DNA from: Bombyx mori
Taxonomy: Eukaryota; Arthropoda; Insecta; Lepidoptera; Bombycidae
DNA length: 64,000 bases
Assembly: GCF_030269925.1 (NCBI RefSeq)
Contig: NC_085107.1
Coordinates: 19,222,001 to 19,286,000 of the forward strand
Reading direction: 5' to 3'
Positions 1-10,600 of this stretch are shown here, piece by piece (within the stretch, counting starts at the first letter, position 1; each line of letters begins with the position of its first letter). A model generated the notes under the pieces. The model was not told where the DNA came from and did not search any database. It saw only the letters and a list, made by a program, of their open reading frames with translations. The translations under genes and the position numbers were made by a program.

Positions 1-415
1 CATATACCAGACGTCCGATCTCCGTCCGGGGTCAGAATCCGGTCAGAGTAGGGGGTTCCCGCGGTCAACACTACAGACAGACTCGCGACGTCACCCCGAG
101 GACGCCCGACGGGTCGTCGAGGCGATACACCGATGACGATACAGTTCAAAATTATATGAACACGTGGACTGATGGAAATGACAGTGAAGATGAAGCCGAC
201 CAATCACACAACTTGGACAGTGGAGTAGTAGAAAATCCAAAAAAAAGGCTTTTAACGCATTGGAGACGCTGCACACGTTTTTGAATATGCGGGGGTCATG
301 GATACAGAAATATGAAAATGTTGATATAAAAACTAAACCTGAGAACTATTGCCTAACAGTGAAAGAAAAAACGTTTTCAAATCGAATCGAATAAAAATTT
401 GGTTTGCAAAATTAC
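1..415 (+). pseudogene. Decayed transposase-like coding remnant
   Basis: A GC-rich start (1-125) is followed by plus-strand coding-like DNA. One frame reads through an acidic stretch (around 140-230), and another reads ALETLHTFLNMRG and stops at about 393. The two frames are joined only by a shift near the A-run at 239-246. The style resembles the C-terminal tail of a pogo/Tigger-like DDE transposase, but no catalytic residues are visible, so the family is a guess. Confidence 0.25.
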
Positions 416-1957
416 GATAATTAGTGGGCTAGTAGATATGTAGGAGCATTTTTTCTCCCTCTGAAACTCTCCTCAGGATGGATGGATTTGGATGGAAAGA
501 ATTTTATCCACACAACAACACTATAAACATCTCTTTTTAGGCTTTGTCATCGTTGATATTCAGTATAATACAAATATAATGTCAATATCGACACATTACA
601 CTGTAAACGAATCTATGGAATTGAAACATAATCGTGACCAAAATGAAAGGCACAATGTATAAAATATATTATAGCTAACAAGTTATTCTGACCAGCGAAT
701 CGAAAGGACTTTGTTCGAGTGAAATTATCACTTAACTTGTATCAATATTTTATGCTCCGCCCTGGAATTCTTTGTATTTTGTAATTACCGTACTAACAAT
801 TTAGTATCGGCTATAAATCGATATAGTCGTAAATTACTCTGAGTTTTTTATTATTATTAAATACATAATTAATTTCACGACACCATTTTATGTTCTTTTA
901 TTCTTCGCTTCCGTTTTGTCTGTTCATGGCTTTAGTCAGACTACTTTAATATGAACATTTTAAAAATTCAACTAAAATACATATTTTTGTTTTTAGTATC
1001 CGTGGTACGTGTAAATGAAGCATTAAAACCTAGTGATCATAATCATGTATGGTGCGGTATATTTAGTTGTCTTTTAAGTAAAATCGTGAATACAATTACG
1101 TTACGTGGTTGCAGTTAATTGATGGCATATGCGCTTAAGTGTCTTTATAATTAATTTACCAGTTTTTTTTACGTCGTTCTAGAAGTTACGTCATTGAATG
1201 CGCGGTATTCTTCACTCCTATGATAAAAAAATACACAACTTAACCAGTCACCTATCCCGGTACAAAAAAAAATCCATTTGTCCAAATAAGCTCGTGTCAT
1301 CATGTCCCAAGGCTTTTTCTATTCTTTAGTAATACATATGTCGAAACTCCAGAAAATAGAGCAATCTAACTCGCAAGTAAATGAAGCTAAAGCCCATACA
1401 TAGAACGGGATAGAGGACTTGTCGAAAATAAGCGGTGTATAACGCATTCGGCACAATGTACTTTTCTTAGGTTTAAAGAAACTTAAAATTAAGAAACATC
1501 AGTTAATATTGACGGTCTCTTTTATATAAATGGCGACAAACATTCTGAGAATATTTCAATAAGCAATTTAGGAAGTTGATTACTCAGTTCCTGGCCGCGA
1601 ACAATGCTATAACTATGCAAGGTGTCAGGTTCCCGAACTGGATATCTTAACACAGACATACCAAGAGTCACCGTATACAACGCTTACGTAGCTTGACGTT
1701 TCTCATCTCTTACTTACTACTTACTCTCGACTTTCTCATCTCTTACTTACTACTTACTCTCGACTTCAGTGATGGTAACCGCTACTTTGTTACTATATAA
1801 CTGATTGAAACAACTGTTTAAGTCCCCTCTGAAGTTAGATTCAACAAAAAATGATCACCTCTCGGAGTTTACCAAGACTACCTTGTCCTTAAGTATCCTT
1901 AGGAAATAAAAATCTCTATCTCTATAAAAAATATTTCTACTTATTCTATTAACTTAC
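416..1957. other. AT-rich non-coding DNA left of angel exon 4
   Basis: No further angel exon was recognised here. A 34-bp unit (tctcatctcttacttacta...) is tandemly duplicated at about 1696-1764. The minus strand from 1683 to 1522 is an isolated 53-codon open stretch of unknown meaning. Confidence 0.5.
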
Positions 1958-2122
1958 GCTGATTTGATCGTCCAAATCAAATAAAGACTTCTTGAAGTAA
2001 ATAGCGCATCCGTCCTGCCTGTCTCCGGTTTTCTGTTTGAAGACACCTTGGTACCCGATGTTTTCGAATTTAGAATAGAACGTTTCAAGGTGCGACAGTT
2101 GAACTTCTTGGAGGCACAGTAT
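1958..2122 (-). CDS. angel: angel exon 4
   Basis: Exactly 55 codons between acceptor TTACAG and donor AGC|GTAAGT. It contains ILCLQEVQ, the catalytic Glu motif, and TGDRQDGCAIYFKK, a signature shared by ANGEL1/2. The next exon must lie left of the window or was not recognised. Confidence 0.9.
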
Positions 2123-3780
2123 CTGTAAAAGAACGATGTCTCAATAAAGGAATGGCCGTGGTTTCCTAGTTAAATAAGAAACAACAAACACGATAAAAAA
2201 ATCCACCCTCTATTTATCACGTACAATTTGTATCTAGATAAATGTAAAACATTCAAAAGAATTTACGACAGATCAAATTGATCTTAACGAGATTCCATAA
2301 TTACGTAGGTATTAATAAGTAATGCCTTTTCATTATTATTGCGTAGACCGGTGAACGAGCCAAAGCCACGTGGGTGCAAAGTAATAACCGGGGGTATAGA
2401 CATCGCAACATGACTACAGCCGCCCAACTTTAGACATGAGTTCTACATCTCAGTTTCATGGCCATCATCTAACGACTGCCCCGCCCTTCAAAATGGAATA
2501 CATTACTGCTTCGCGACAAAAATAGAAAGGGTGGCGATACCTATACGTGCAGGCTCACAAAACGCCCTATCACAAGTAATTAGACAATATAATTTATACG
2601 GGCTTGATTTTAATTACACAATGTTATTCCTTCGGTGTGGACGTCACCCGAGAACGTGTGTTCATTAGGAAAATTGGTACATGCCTGCGGGATTCAAACA
2701 TAGGCATAATCGCATCACTCGATACGAATACACCGGGCGTCTTATGGAAGTGTCAACTGTATTTAATAATGGCTATCTTTGAAACTCATATATGTTCCTA
2801 ACAAATCCACCGTATCATTAAATGCTAGTTCACGATCAGAGTACGATGGTGTAATGCTCGGAGAACGCCTTCTCCATTCCATTCTCCGGTGAATCCTTTA
2901 AGAGAACATTTCGCGGCACCCACAGGAAAACATGATATTGTGTTATTCTATAAAGGCTACACAGACATACTCAAGTACTTACGTCAGGTGACAGTCTGCG
3001 AATTTCTTGGTAGAGACGTCTAGATCTGTGTTTCCACTTTAAGTTCCTCGGAGAGCAATCAATGTAGAGATACGGATGATACTCCAACAAATACTGCGCT
3101 AGTACATTGTAAGACACCACTTTGAACCTAAACGTTGCTGGAATTTGGTTTAGTGATTATTATTTACATCTTCTATTTGCGTATTTTTTAGAATAAAACA
3201 GCGTTATATATACATATAAGCTTCACTTATCATTTTGTTATTTTTAAGATTTATGAGTGAAAAGTATTTTTTAATCTAAAAATAGTGATAGAAATAATTT
3301 CATTCATTAAAGAATCAGATTTATTCTAAAGAAGTAAGTAGTATAAACAAGATATTACTCTCGTCCGAGTCGGTCTTCTTCCCTACAGTCTCCCAGGTCC
3401 TGAAGTTGAGTGGGATCTTTGTTGGTCTCCTGTGGTGCTCGGATTTCGCGTCCTCAGAATCATATTTCTGTTCAACAATCGACGTGTCTTCGCCGGATGA
3501 ATCACTACTATATTGATGTTATAAAATGCATTTCAATTATTAATATTTCAGGTACTCACAATACATTTTAACGCGGGTACTTGTATAGTATAATTTACGT
3601 TTTATTTTAATTTATTAATTTATAGTTAGACAGCGCTTTGTGAATAGATTTATTTCATTTTTACCGTACTCGAATGAGCAACAAAACGTAATTTATCATC
3701 GATTAAAGAAAATCAACATACACTTCAAAAGTTCCTCCGAAACTGGCATGATTGTCGGTAGGCTGGCTCTCGTCACTCAT
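1958..3780 (-). CDS. angel: angel-type EEP nuclease/phosphatase gene, 5' part
   Basis: This is a partial gene on the minus strand, read as join(3780..3722, 3507..3359, 3137..2983, 2122..1958). It continues beyond the left edge of the window. The protein has the endonuclease/exonuclease/phosphatase fold start seen in Angel proteins (CCR4-related): SYNVLAQ, then LKWKHRSRRL, then LCLQEVQ with the metal-binding Glu, then KTGDRQDGCAIYFKK. All introns are GT-AG and the phases agree (2, 1, 0). Family members act on RNA ends: ANGEL2 is a 2',3'-cyclic phosphatase, and others are deadenylase-like. The C-terminal half, with the later catalytic Asp and His residues, is not in the window. The gene is transcribed away from vps13B. 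The assignment to angel is confident; the first exon is less so. Confidence 0.85.
2330..2755 (-). repeat. Composite SINE: diverged Bm1 plus tRNA-like module
   Basis: In angel intron 3. 2330-2575 is an old reverse-oriented Bm1 (cgtgggtgc, gactgccccgcccttcaa, attactgcttcgc). 2576-2755 carries a block with a B-box-like gcgggattcaaacat. The same two-part arrangement occurs at 52290-52735. Confidence 0.6.
2983..3137 (-). CDS. angel: angel exon 3, start of EEP domain
   Basis: Acceptor TTCCAG at 3138 and donor GAC|GTAAGT at 2982. It encodes TFRFKVVSYNVLAQYL and HPYLYIDCSPRNLKWK. The Asn of SYNVLAQ is the conserved metal-site residue of the EEP superfamily. A nearer AG at 3128 was rejected because it breaks the phase with exon 2. 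Confidence 0.9.
3359..3507 (-). CDS. angel: angel exon 2
   Basis: Acceptor AATATAG at 3508 and donor GAGA|GTAATA at 3358. It encodes a Ser/Asp/Glu-rich linker followed by IPLNFRTWETVGKK, a region that precedes the catalytic domain in Angel proteins. It ends with one base left over, matching the two-base start of exon 3. Confidence 0.65.
3722..3780 (-). CDS. angel: angel exon 1 (tentative start exon)
   Basis: ATG at 3780 begins MSDESQPTDNHASFGGTFE, and a donor AGT|GTATGT follows at 3721. The leftover two bases fit the one-base start of the next exon. An upstream overlapping frame (start at about 3903) ends in a TGA overlapping this ATG and would act as a uORF. The polar, disordered N-terminus has no recognisable motif, so support is mainly splice phase. 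Confidence 0.4.
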
Positions 3781-4999
3781 TTGCCCTTTTGTCGTACTCG
3801 CACCGGAGTGAAATGTTGGTATCTTTATCCTCAACCGTTTCTTCTGTCGCAGCAGCAGACCCGTGTGCAAACACGTAGCTCTCGCCAAGCACTGAGGCAA
3901 GCATGACTTCTTCCTGCTTAAATATGCAAACTTCCTGACATGTGCCCCGCAATATGTGTTGTCTGTGACTATTTTCAATAATCTGCAAAAACTGTTTGTC
4001 TTCAGCATATCTTTTCTCAATTTATTACTGTTATTTTACATATTTATAATTTTGTTAGTAAGTAATTGTGTATATATATTTATATCTGTTTTTTTAATAA
4101 ATATCTTTGGTATGATGTATGGGATTTGCTCTGCTGCTGTTGTCAATTCTGAAACAAAAAATACGTATTAACGTAGATTTTTGCCGTGCCAATCACGATC
4201 TGAAATATTAGTATGTAATTAAATTTGAAATTATGTTGATTATATATTTCTTGTAAGTTTAAGATTGAGACTTCTATTAGTTGTCGCCCGTTCCAATATA
4301 AATTAATCATGCTAGAGAATTAATATTTTCGAAAAAAAAAAATTGGTCTATGCTGTTGGAAGATTAGGTTATATTAGATGTCTTAGTACATATTTTTAGT
4401 GTATATTTATGACTGTTTCATTGACAATTTGATAAGCAACTTCATAGCTGTTCTTAAACAAAAACCCTTTCCACGGACATTAACGAAATAAATAAAACAC
4501 GTTGATTTTTTATCTAAGGGTTTTTGAGGTAATGACTTAGGTCGAGAGAGATGACAAACCTTTCAGGCAGACGATAAGTACTTGGTTTATAAATAAATTT
4601 GAATTGATTCATTTATTGCGCGGTTAGTTGGTCAGGCCCAAGCATAACCAGGCGTTTGGTGGTTACTGGGGCCTGTGGACATCAATACGTCAACGTTTCA
4701 ATATGGGTACCTTGAGACAAAATGTCTTATTACCGGTTGTGATTTAAAATGACTGCCCTACCCTACAAACAGAAACGATTTTCCTCCAAAAAAAAAGTAT
4801 CGTGTTTTTTAAATGTTTAACTTTATATTATTTAAGATTTTGTTCCTCATAACGTAATACTTTTGAATAAAGATTGCATATCCTATATGTTTACTTAAAT
4901 CTAAACTGAGTCATATTTCTGATTATTTCACGATTAACCTATCCATAGCTTCCTACAGAAACGCATGACTTTTTCGCTATAGAAATAGGGTAGTGGTAC
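3781..4999. repeat. angel upstream region with two old Bm1 pieces
   Basis: This is the presumed promoter side of angel. It is AT-rich with no recognised gene. 4617-4775 is a degraded reverse Bm1 (ggtggttactggggcc, gactgccctaccct). 4957-4999 resembles the Bm1 block gaaacgcat...agaaata...gtggtac, in which the provirus is inserted. Confidence 0.45.
4996..4999. repeat. Target site duplication GTAC (left)
   Basis: GTAC directly precedes TGTTAC of the left LTR and is repeated at 13886-13889 after the right LTR. Alternating purine/pyrimidine 4-bp targets are typical of errantiviruses. Confidence 0.9.
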
Positions 5000-5228
5000 T
5001 GTTACGGGGTGGGTCCAGGAGCTCTTTTTAAAAAAGGACACGGCGACTGGCACGGAGTTTATTTTATTAAAGAAGTAGTACAAATGATGTGTGTTTCCGC
5101 TACTCAAGCCAAATCTGTTCTGCCACGCTTTAGCAATATATCGTCTTTATATAGAGACAATGCATTCAAGAATGCCTTAGTCGGCATTATTATTTATATT
5201 ACGTTATTATTGAGGGGCATATGTAACA
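5000..5228 (-). repeat. Provirus 3' LTR
   Basis: 229 bp, the partner of 13657-13885, with matching TATA (about 5145-5154) and AATAAA (about 5057-5074) signals. It would supply the polyadenylation site of all proviral mRNAs. Confidence 0.92.
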
Positions 5229-5240
5229 TCCCCCTCCTTA
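5229..5240 (-). other. Polypurine tract
   Basis: On the minus strand, TAAGGAGGGGGA directly precedes the 3' LTR, the position expected of the plus-strand cDNA primer. Confidence 0.8.
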
Positions 5241-5568
5241 AGATTCATCGTCACCGATGAATGGTCACGGACGTTGACGTTGAGATAAACTAGAGCGGTA
5301 AGTATAGAATTTGGCTTTTGTTTTGGATAACAAAATAGGAAAACTAAAACATACGGTACAGGATAAAACAAGTAAGTACTTAAAATAAAATAGTAACTAT
5401 ATCTTAAAGAAATAAACGTTAAGTACAATATCAAAAACACTTAAGTAATTATTAAGTAAAATACGAAAACAGGATATAGTAAGTAAATCTATAATTATTA
5501 AAGGTCTTAATTATAATTATTAATTAAACTTATACAATTTATTTAAAAGAATATAATGTATTATAACG

Positions 5569-7462
5569 TTACTCGACGACGACATTATTAGACGAATTTG
5601 ACAACATAAGATTTCTCCTAAAAGGCCTAGGATATGAATAGTCTTTTTCACTATTTATTTGCACAGTTTGTGTAACATTATTATGATCGTTTTTACGATC
5701 TTTGTTGCATTGATTAAAGATTTGTATACAACAATGAGAATTATGTTTACTTGAACAAAACCATCTACGAAATCTAAATATAAGGTACAAGAAAAACAGA
5801 ACAGTAAGAGAATAACTTATAGACATATAATGAACAGCATATTTTTGAAAGTGCGAAGGACTTTCCAAATGATTTAATTCTTTTTCTAGAGTATCTAGAT
5901 GAATACTGGCGTGTAACAATGAGTCTAAATTATTAAGGTTATTTAATTTTAACAAGGGAAGTCTAGTAAAAGTTTTATTTAGTTTTGTACGTTCGCAACA
6001 ATCATCTTCCAAAATGTTGAAATTAGCTACTTGAGTTGTTACATTAGAAATAAATGTTTCACTAGACGAAAATTGTAAAGTTTTGAAGAAAGCTTTACAG
6101 TCTTTAAACAGGGACATTATTCCTGTTCCTAACAAAACATAATCATAGTTGAGACTATTACTAGAACAAGTTACATGTAATTTTCCAGGCTCAGATTGAA
6201 CAAATATCCATCTATTTTTATTAAGTTTAAAGAAGGAATCTACGTGACCCCTTAAGAGTTTTACCGAACATGAACTTGGAACCTTATTGACAACTTCGGT
6301 TAAGATAACTGTCTCACACGTTGGGTTCGCAAGCGTCGAATACACATTACCTAATTCACAAATATAACACTTTTCACTCACGAATTTGCACTTGTCTAAG
6401 TCTTCTAACAGTGAGTAAAGCATACGATCTGTTGTTAATGCCATGTATGGCTTGTTTGGTGCTATAAGTGCATAAGTGTCTGGTTTTGTTAAGTCATAAG
6501 GAACTGGCATAGGAACAATATGGTAAAGATTATAGACTTGAGGTAACACGAGGGGTATCTTGATTATAGTGATAATACGATTATTATGATAGTAGCATAC
6601 TAGTTTAGAAATATCGATAACTTCGTGAATGTTCTGTAAAGATATTGATATAGGAAGTTCGCAATGCTTAGGTAGGTCATTTATATGTTTCTCCAACTCG
6701 ACATATAATTGATATGGGCTGAGTACAGTCGGGTGCAAAATATTCATTTTACTAAATAAAATAGCGTTGTTTATGTCTTCGATATCGAAAGACAATGCAA
6801 TGATTATACTTTCTAAGGACTGGAATAAAGAATTAAATTTTGTTTTTATTTGTAATTTATCGTTAGAATTTATAATATATTCGAATGCCGAATTTATGAT
6901 TTCTAGATTTTTATTTAGACGTTTCTCGTTTTCACTGAATTTTAACATTGAATTATTAAATGTGGAAATTGTAGATTTTATCACATGTATATTATCACGC
7001 ATAAGATGCGCTAAAGCTTTTTCGTCTGACTGTACTTGGTCGATAGCATCAGAGAACTTGACACCGTCGTTGGAATCTAGAGTGCCAAAGAATGTTTTAA
7101 GAACAGAGCCACCAAAGTCGAGTAGCCCACGTTTTGATCTACTTTGTCGACTACTAGTAAGATAGGATACAGATGCAAACTTTTTGATGTTATTATCGTG
7201 TTGACTTTGTAATGACGAAATGGCGTTCATGCAATCGAACTGGATTTTGGAGGACTCGAAGTCCTTACAGAAAGAGTTTACTTTTTCAAATAATTGATCT
7301 ACTTTATCGAGATGAGACTGTATGTTATTAGTATTTAAATAAGTTACAACATTCCAGTTATCATTAGTAAATTTGACGTCAGATAGTCTATCGTAGTATA
7401 GACCGGGACTATCTGTTATCTGGGTTATGATTTGATGACTTGTACATAGCACTAAGATGGGC
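5569..7462 (-). CDS. env: Envelope glycoprotein (insect retroviral F-like Env)
   Basis: 627 codons are open from a GTG at 7452 to the stop at 5569. A furin-type RSKR (residues 105-108 counted from that GTG) is followed by a glycine- and hydrophobic-rich fusion-peptide-like start (GLLDFGGSV). Hydrophobic residues 538-561 form a C-terminal membrane anchor, with a 66-residue cytoplasmic tail. This layout matches errantiviral Env, which is related to baculovirus F. No in-frame ATG precedes the mature start. A splice acceptor at 7463-7464 suggests that the mRNA is spliced and the signal peptide start comes from an upstream exon. Feature coordinates begin at the presumed exon start, 7462. Confidence 0.85.
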
Positions 7463-7475
7463 CTGAAAGGGAACA
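7463..7475 (-). promoter_or_regulatory. Putative splice acceptor for env mRNA
   Basis: The minus strand reads CTGTTCCCTTTCAG|G just upstream of the env frame: a pyrimidine-rich tract and AG. Reading through it unspliced gives Leu/Phe-rich codons but hits a stop about ten codons earlier with no ATG. The donor was not identified. Confidence 0.6.
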
Positions 7476-7685
7476 GAAATAGTAATAAGTAAGCATTCGT
7501 TTATTTTCACCACTAAATCAAATATTGTAAAATAGTAAACATATAAAATAGTAAAAGTTTCAAATAGTTATTCAGTGTAAGATTATTATTATAATTATAA
7601 TATATTTTTTTTTTCTTTTTGAGTAACATTATTAAGTATGTTCGAAAATAAAGGGATTATTTAAACGAGTTAGCTTTTAATAAGA
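7476..7685. other. pol-env spacer
   Basis: About 200 AT-rich bases between the pol stop and the env exon, with runs of T/A (7598-7616). No frame of interest. Confidence 0.5.
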
Positions 7686-10600
7686 CTATAGTGCGTCGTC
7701 ATTTGCTAATTTTATTTCATCATAATGGTGACGCACGTGTTTACGGTTCATTAATAAGGTGACCGTGTGGTTGCCGTTTATTTTTATGACTTTGTATGGA
7801 CCTTTCCATACAGGAGATAAGGCTTTGTTTTGCTTATGATGACAACGGACGTAGACCATGTCACCAATATTATAGGTAATCGGTTTCGAGTGAGAGTCGT
7901 AGTATTTTTTTGATCTTTCTTTTGACGACTCTATATTTTGTAAAGCTTTTTGACGGCTGTAATATAACCGGTGATTAAGTGCTCTTATATAATCGCTGTA
8001 TGTATTAAGGTCGAGAGAGTCTATACTTTTAGGGATGTAGGGTTTAAACCCGAATAACAGTTCTAATGGTGAAAAGCCTGTGGTAGAGTGGATATTGGAA
8101 TTGTACGCTAGCATTGCTGTTCTAAGATATAAGTCCCATGTATGTTGGTTTTCAACTATATACGACCTAAGATATTCTTTCAGAGTCGAATGACTTCTTT
8201 CTAGGGCGCCACAAGTCTGCGGGTGATATGGAGAAGCAAAAATGTGTTTTATTCCGAATAAACGCTCTAACTGCTTCATTACTTCGGAAGAGAAGTTAGC
8301 ACCTTGATCTGTAATAATGATCTTAGGGATACCGATATGGGAGATATACTTTACTAATGAACGAGCTGTTTCTTCGGCGGAGCATGTGACCATGGGATAT
8401 GCTTGAGAATATTTAGTGAGATCGTCTTGTAACGTAAGAATGAATTTGAATTTGTTATGGTGTGTTTCGGGTAATGGCCCCACTAAATCTAGGAATAACT
8501 TTTCATTAGCTCTAGTGGCGGTAGACGTGATTATCATTGGGGAGCGATTAACTTGGCGCAGCGGTTTGTTTATTTGGCACGATTTGCAATTTTTGACATA
8601 GTTTTCTATGTCTTGTCGCATATTTTTCCACCAATATAGTTCTTTTATTCGTCCTAACATACGAGCGACTCCGGGGTGACCTGCAGTCGTGGAATCATGG
8701 TGATCTCTTAATATTTTTTTGATTTCGGAAGGCGTAGGATATTGGATATTGTTATGGTAAATATTTACTTTGATTTGAGTGTCATGAAATAGAAACGCAA
8801 CGATATTGTAAATTTTTGTAAATGCCAATTTCGTGTAAGGGTCTGAGAAATCTGATATAGCACATTCTTTTTCCTCGCTATACCATGTAGTTATCATGTC
8901 ACGGTAACAACGTAAAACATTAAAAATATCTTTATACGTAAACTCATCGTAAAAATGAACACGGACAAACAAATGTGTAAATAAATGACTGGCGTTACCG
9001 GTAGAATAAAATGAGTACAGTTCTCTCTCCACTTCACGTATGTCAGGCATAGTTGTGGACATTTCTATGATTTCTGAACAATATGGTACAGACTCATCAA
9101 GGTCAATTGAGGTAGGGTAGGCTATCAGCTTACATTTAGCTTTAAGTAGAGAGTCGTTAAATTCCTGAATATTTGTGTTAAACGGATCTTTCGATTGTCG
9201 GGACACTTTTAGATATTGTTCATAGGTTTCAGGAGTTGACGGTGACGGTTGCGAGGGCAGTGATGGAGAAGGGACTTTTGTAGGAGGTTGAGTAGGGTGG
9301 CTAGGCATTTCTTGTCCAAGAGGGGTTTCTGAAGGGACGGAACCTGGGGCGTTGAAGTCTATGGGGGGTGGTAACGGAGACAAGTCATCGAACGTAAGGG
9401 GCTCATCTACTCGAGACTGTTCATCAAGGTATGGGGGTGGTTGTAAAACGGTTGGTTCATCGAGAGTATGAACGAGGTTGCGAGATAAGGAATCTGCGTT
9501 ACAATTTAACTTCCCCTTTTTGTATTCAATCTCGTAGTCGAATTCTTCTAATTTTAACCTCCATCTAACTAACTTAGAACCGGGGTCTTTGCAGTTAAAT
9601 AGCCACTGCAAAGGTTTATGATCGGTCACGATTTTAAACTTGTGTCCATGCAGATAAGGTCTGAAAACTTTTGTGCCGAAAATGATAGCTAAACATTCTT
9701 TTTCGGTTGTAGAATAATTTCCTTCTGATTTGTTCAGGGTTCGAGATGCGAAGGCTATTGGGAGATCTTGACCTACTTCGCCTTGAGAAAGAATAGCAGA
9801 AACAGCGTAATTGGATGCGTCTGTTGTTAGTACGAAGGGTTTAGTAAAATCAGGGTACTGAAGGATAGGAGCCGAGGTTATTTTGTTTTTCAGTTCGTCG
9901 AAGGCTTTTTGTTGTTCACAACCCCATTGAAACGTAGCGTCCTTTTTTAGAAGGCTAGTTAAAGCTTTAGTAATATGGGAGAAATTTTCAATGAAGCGAC
10001 GATAATAACCAACTAAACCTAGAAATGATTTTATATCACGTGGAGACTTCGGAACTGGGAAGTTAGTGACACAGAGAACCTTCTTGGGGTCAGGCATTAC
10101 TCCTTTATCTGAAATAATATGTCCAAGATACTGTGCTTCTCGACGAAAGAACTCACATTTGTCCGGTTGTAATTTTAGGTTGTGTTCACGGAGCTTATGA
10201 AATATGTTTCTGAGGTTTTGACAATGAGACAAGAGATCGTGGTTGAAAGCGACTATATCATCTAAATATGTATAGCAATGAGTGCCTTGAAGGCCGCTTA
10301 GTACTATATTCATGAGTCTTTGAAATGTGGAAGGAGCATTTCGAAGACCAAAAGGCATACGCGTGAACTCGTAATGGCCCGAGGGCACACTAAATGCTGT
10401 TTTTTCGGTATCTTTCACCTTGACTTGATGAAACGAAGACGCGAGGTCAAGAGTGGTAAAGTATTTACTGTGGCCTAGCTGGTCCAGGATATCCGTGATG
10501 TTCGGAATAGGATAGGCATCACCAATTGTTACTTGATTTAACTTCCTATAGTCGATAACAATACGCCACTTAGGTTTACCGGAGGAGTCTTGTTTTTTTG

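Noticed and set aside
3703..4020. 105-residue minus-strand ORF as a full angel N-terminus
   Set aside because: Only the end from ATG 3780 fits splice phase with the next exon. The upstream part is featureless and overlaps a uORF-like frame.
5009..5260. 83-residue plus-strand ORF, also at 13666
   Set aside because: It lies inside the proviral LTRs, antisense to their transcription; its duplication simply reflects the two LTR copies.
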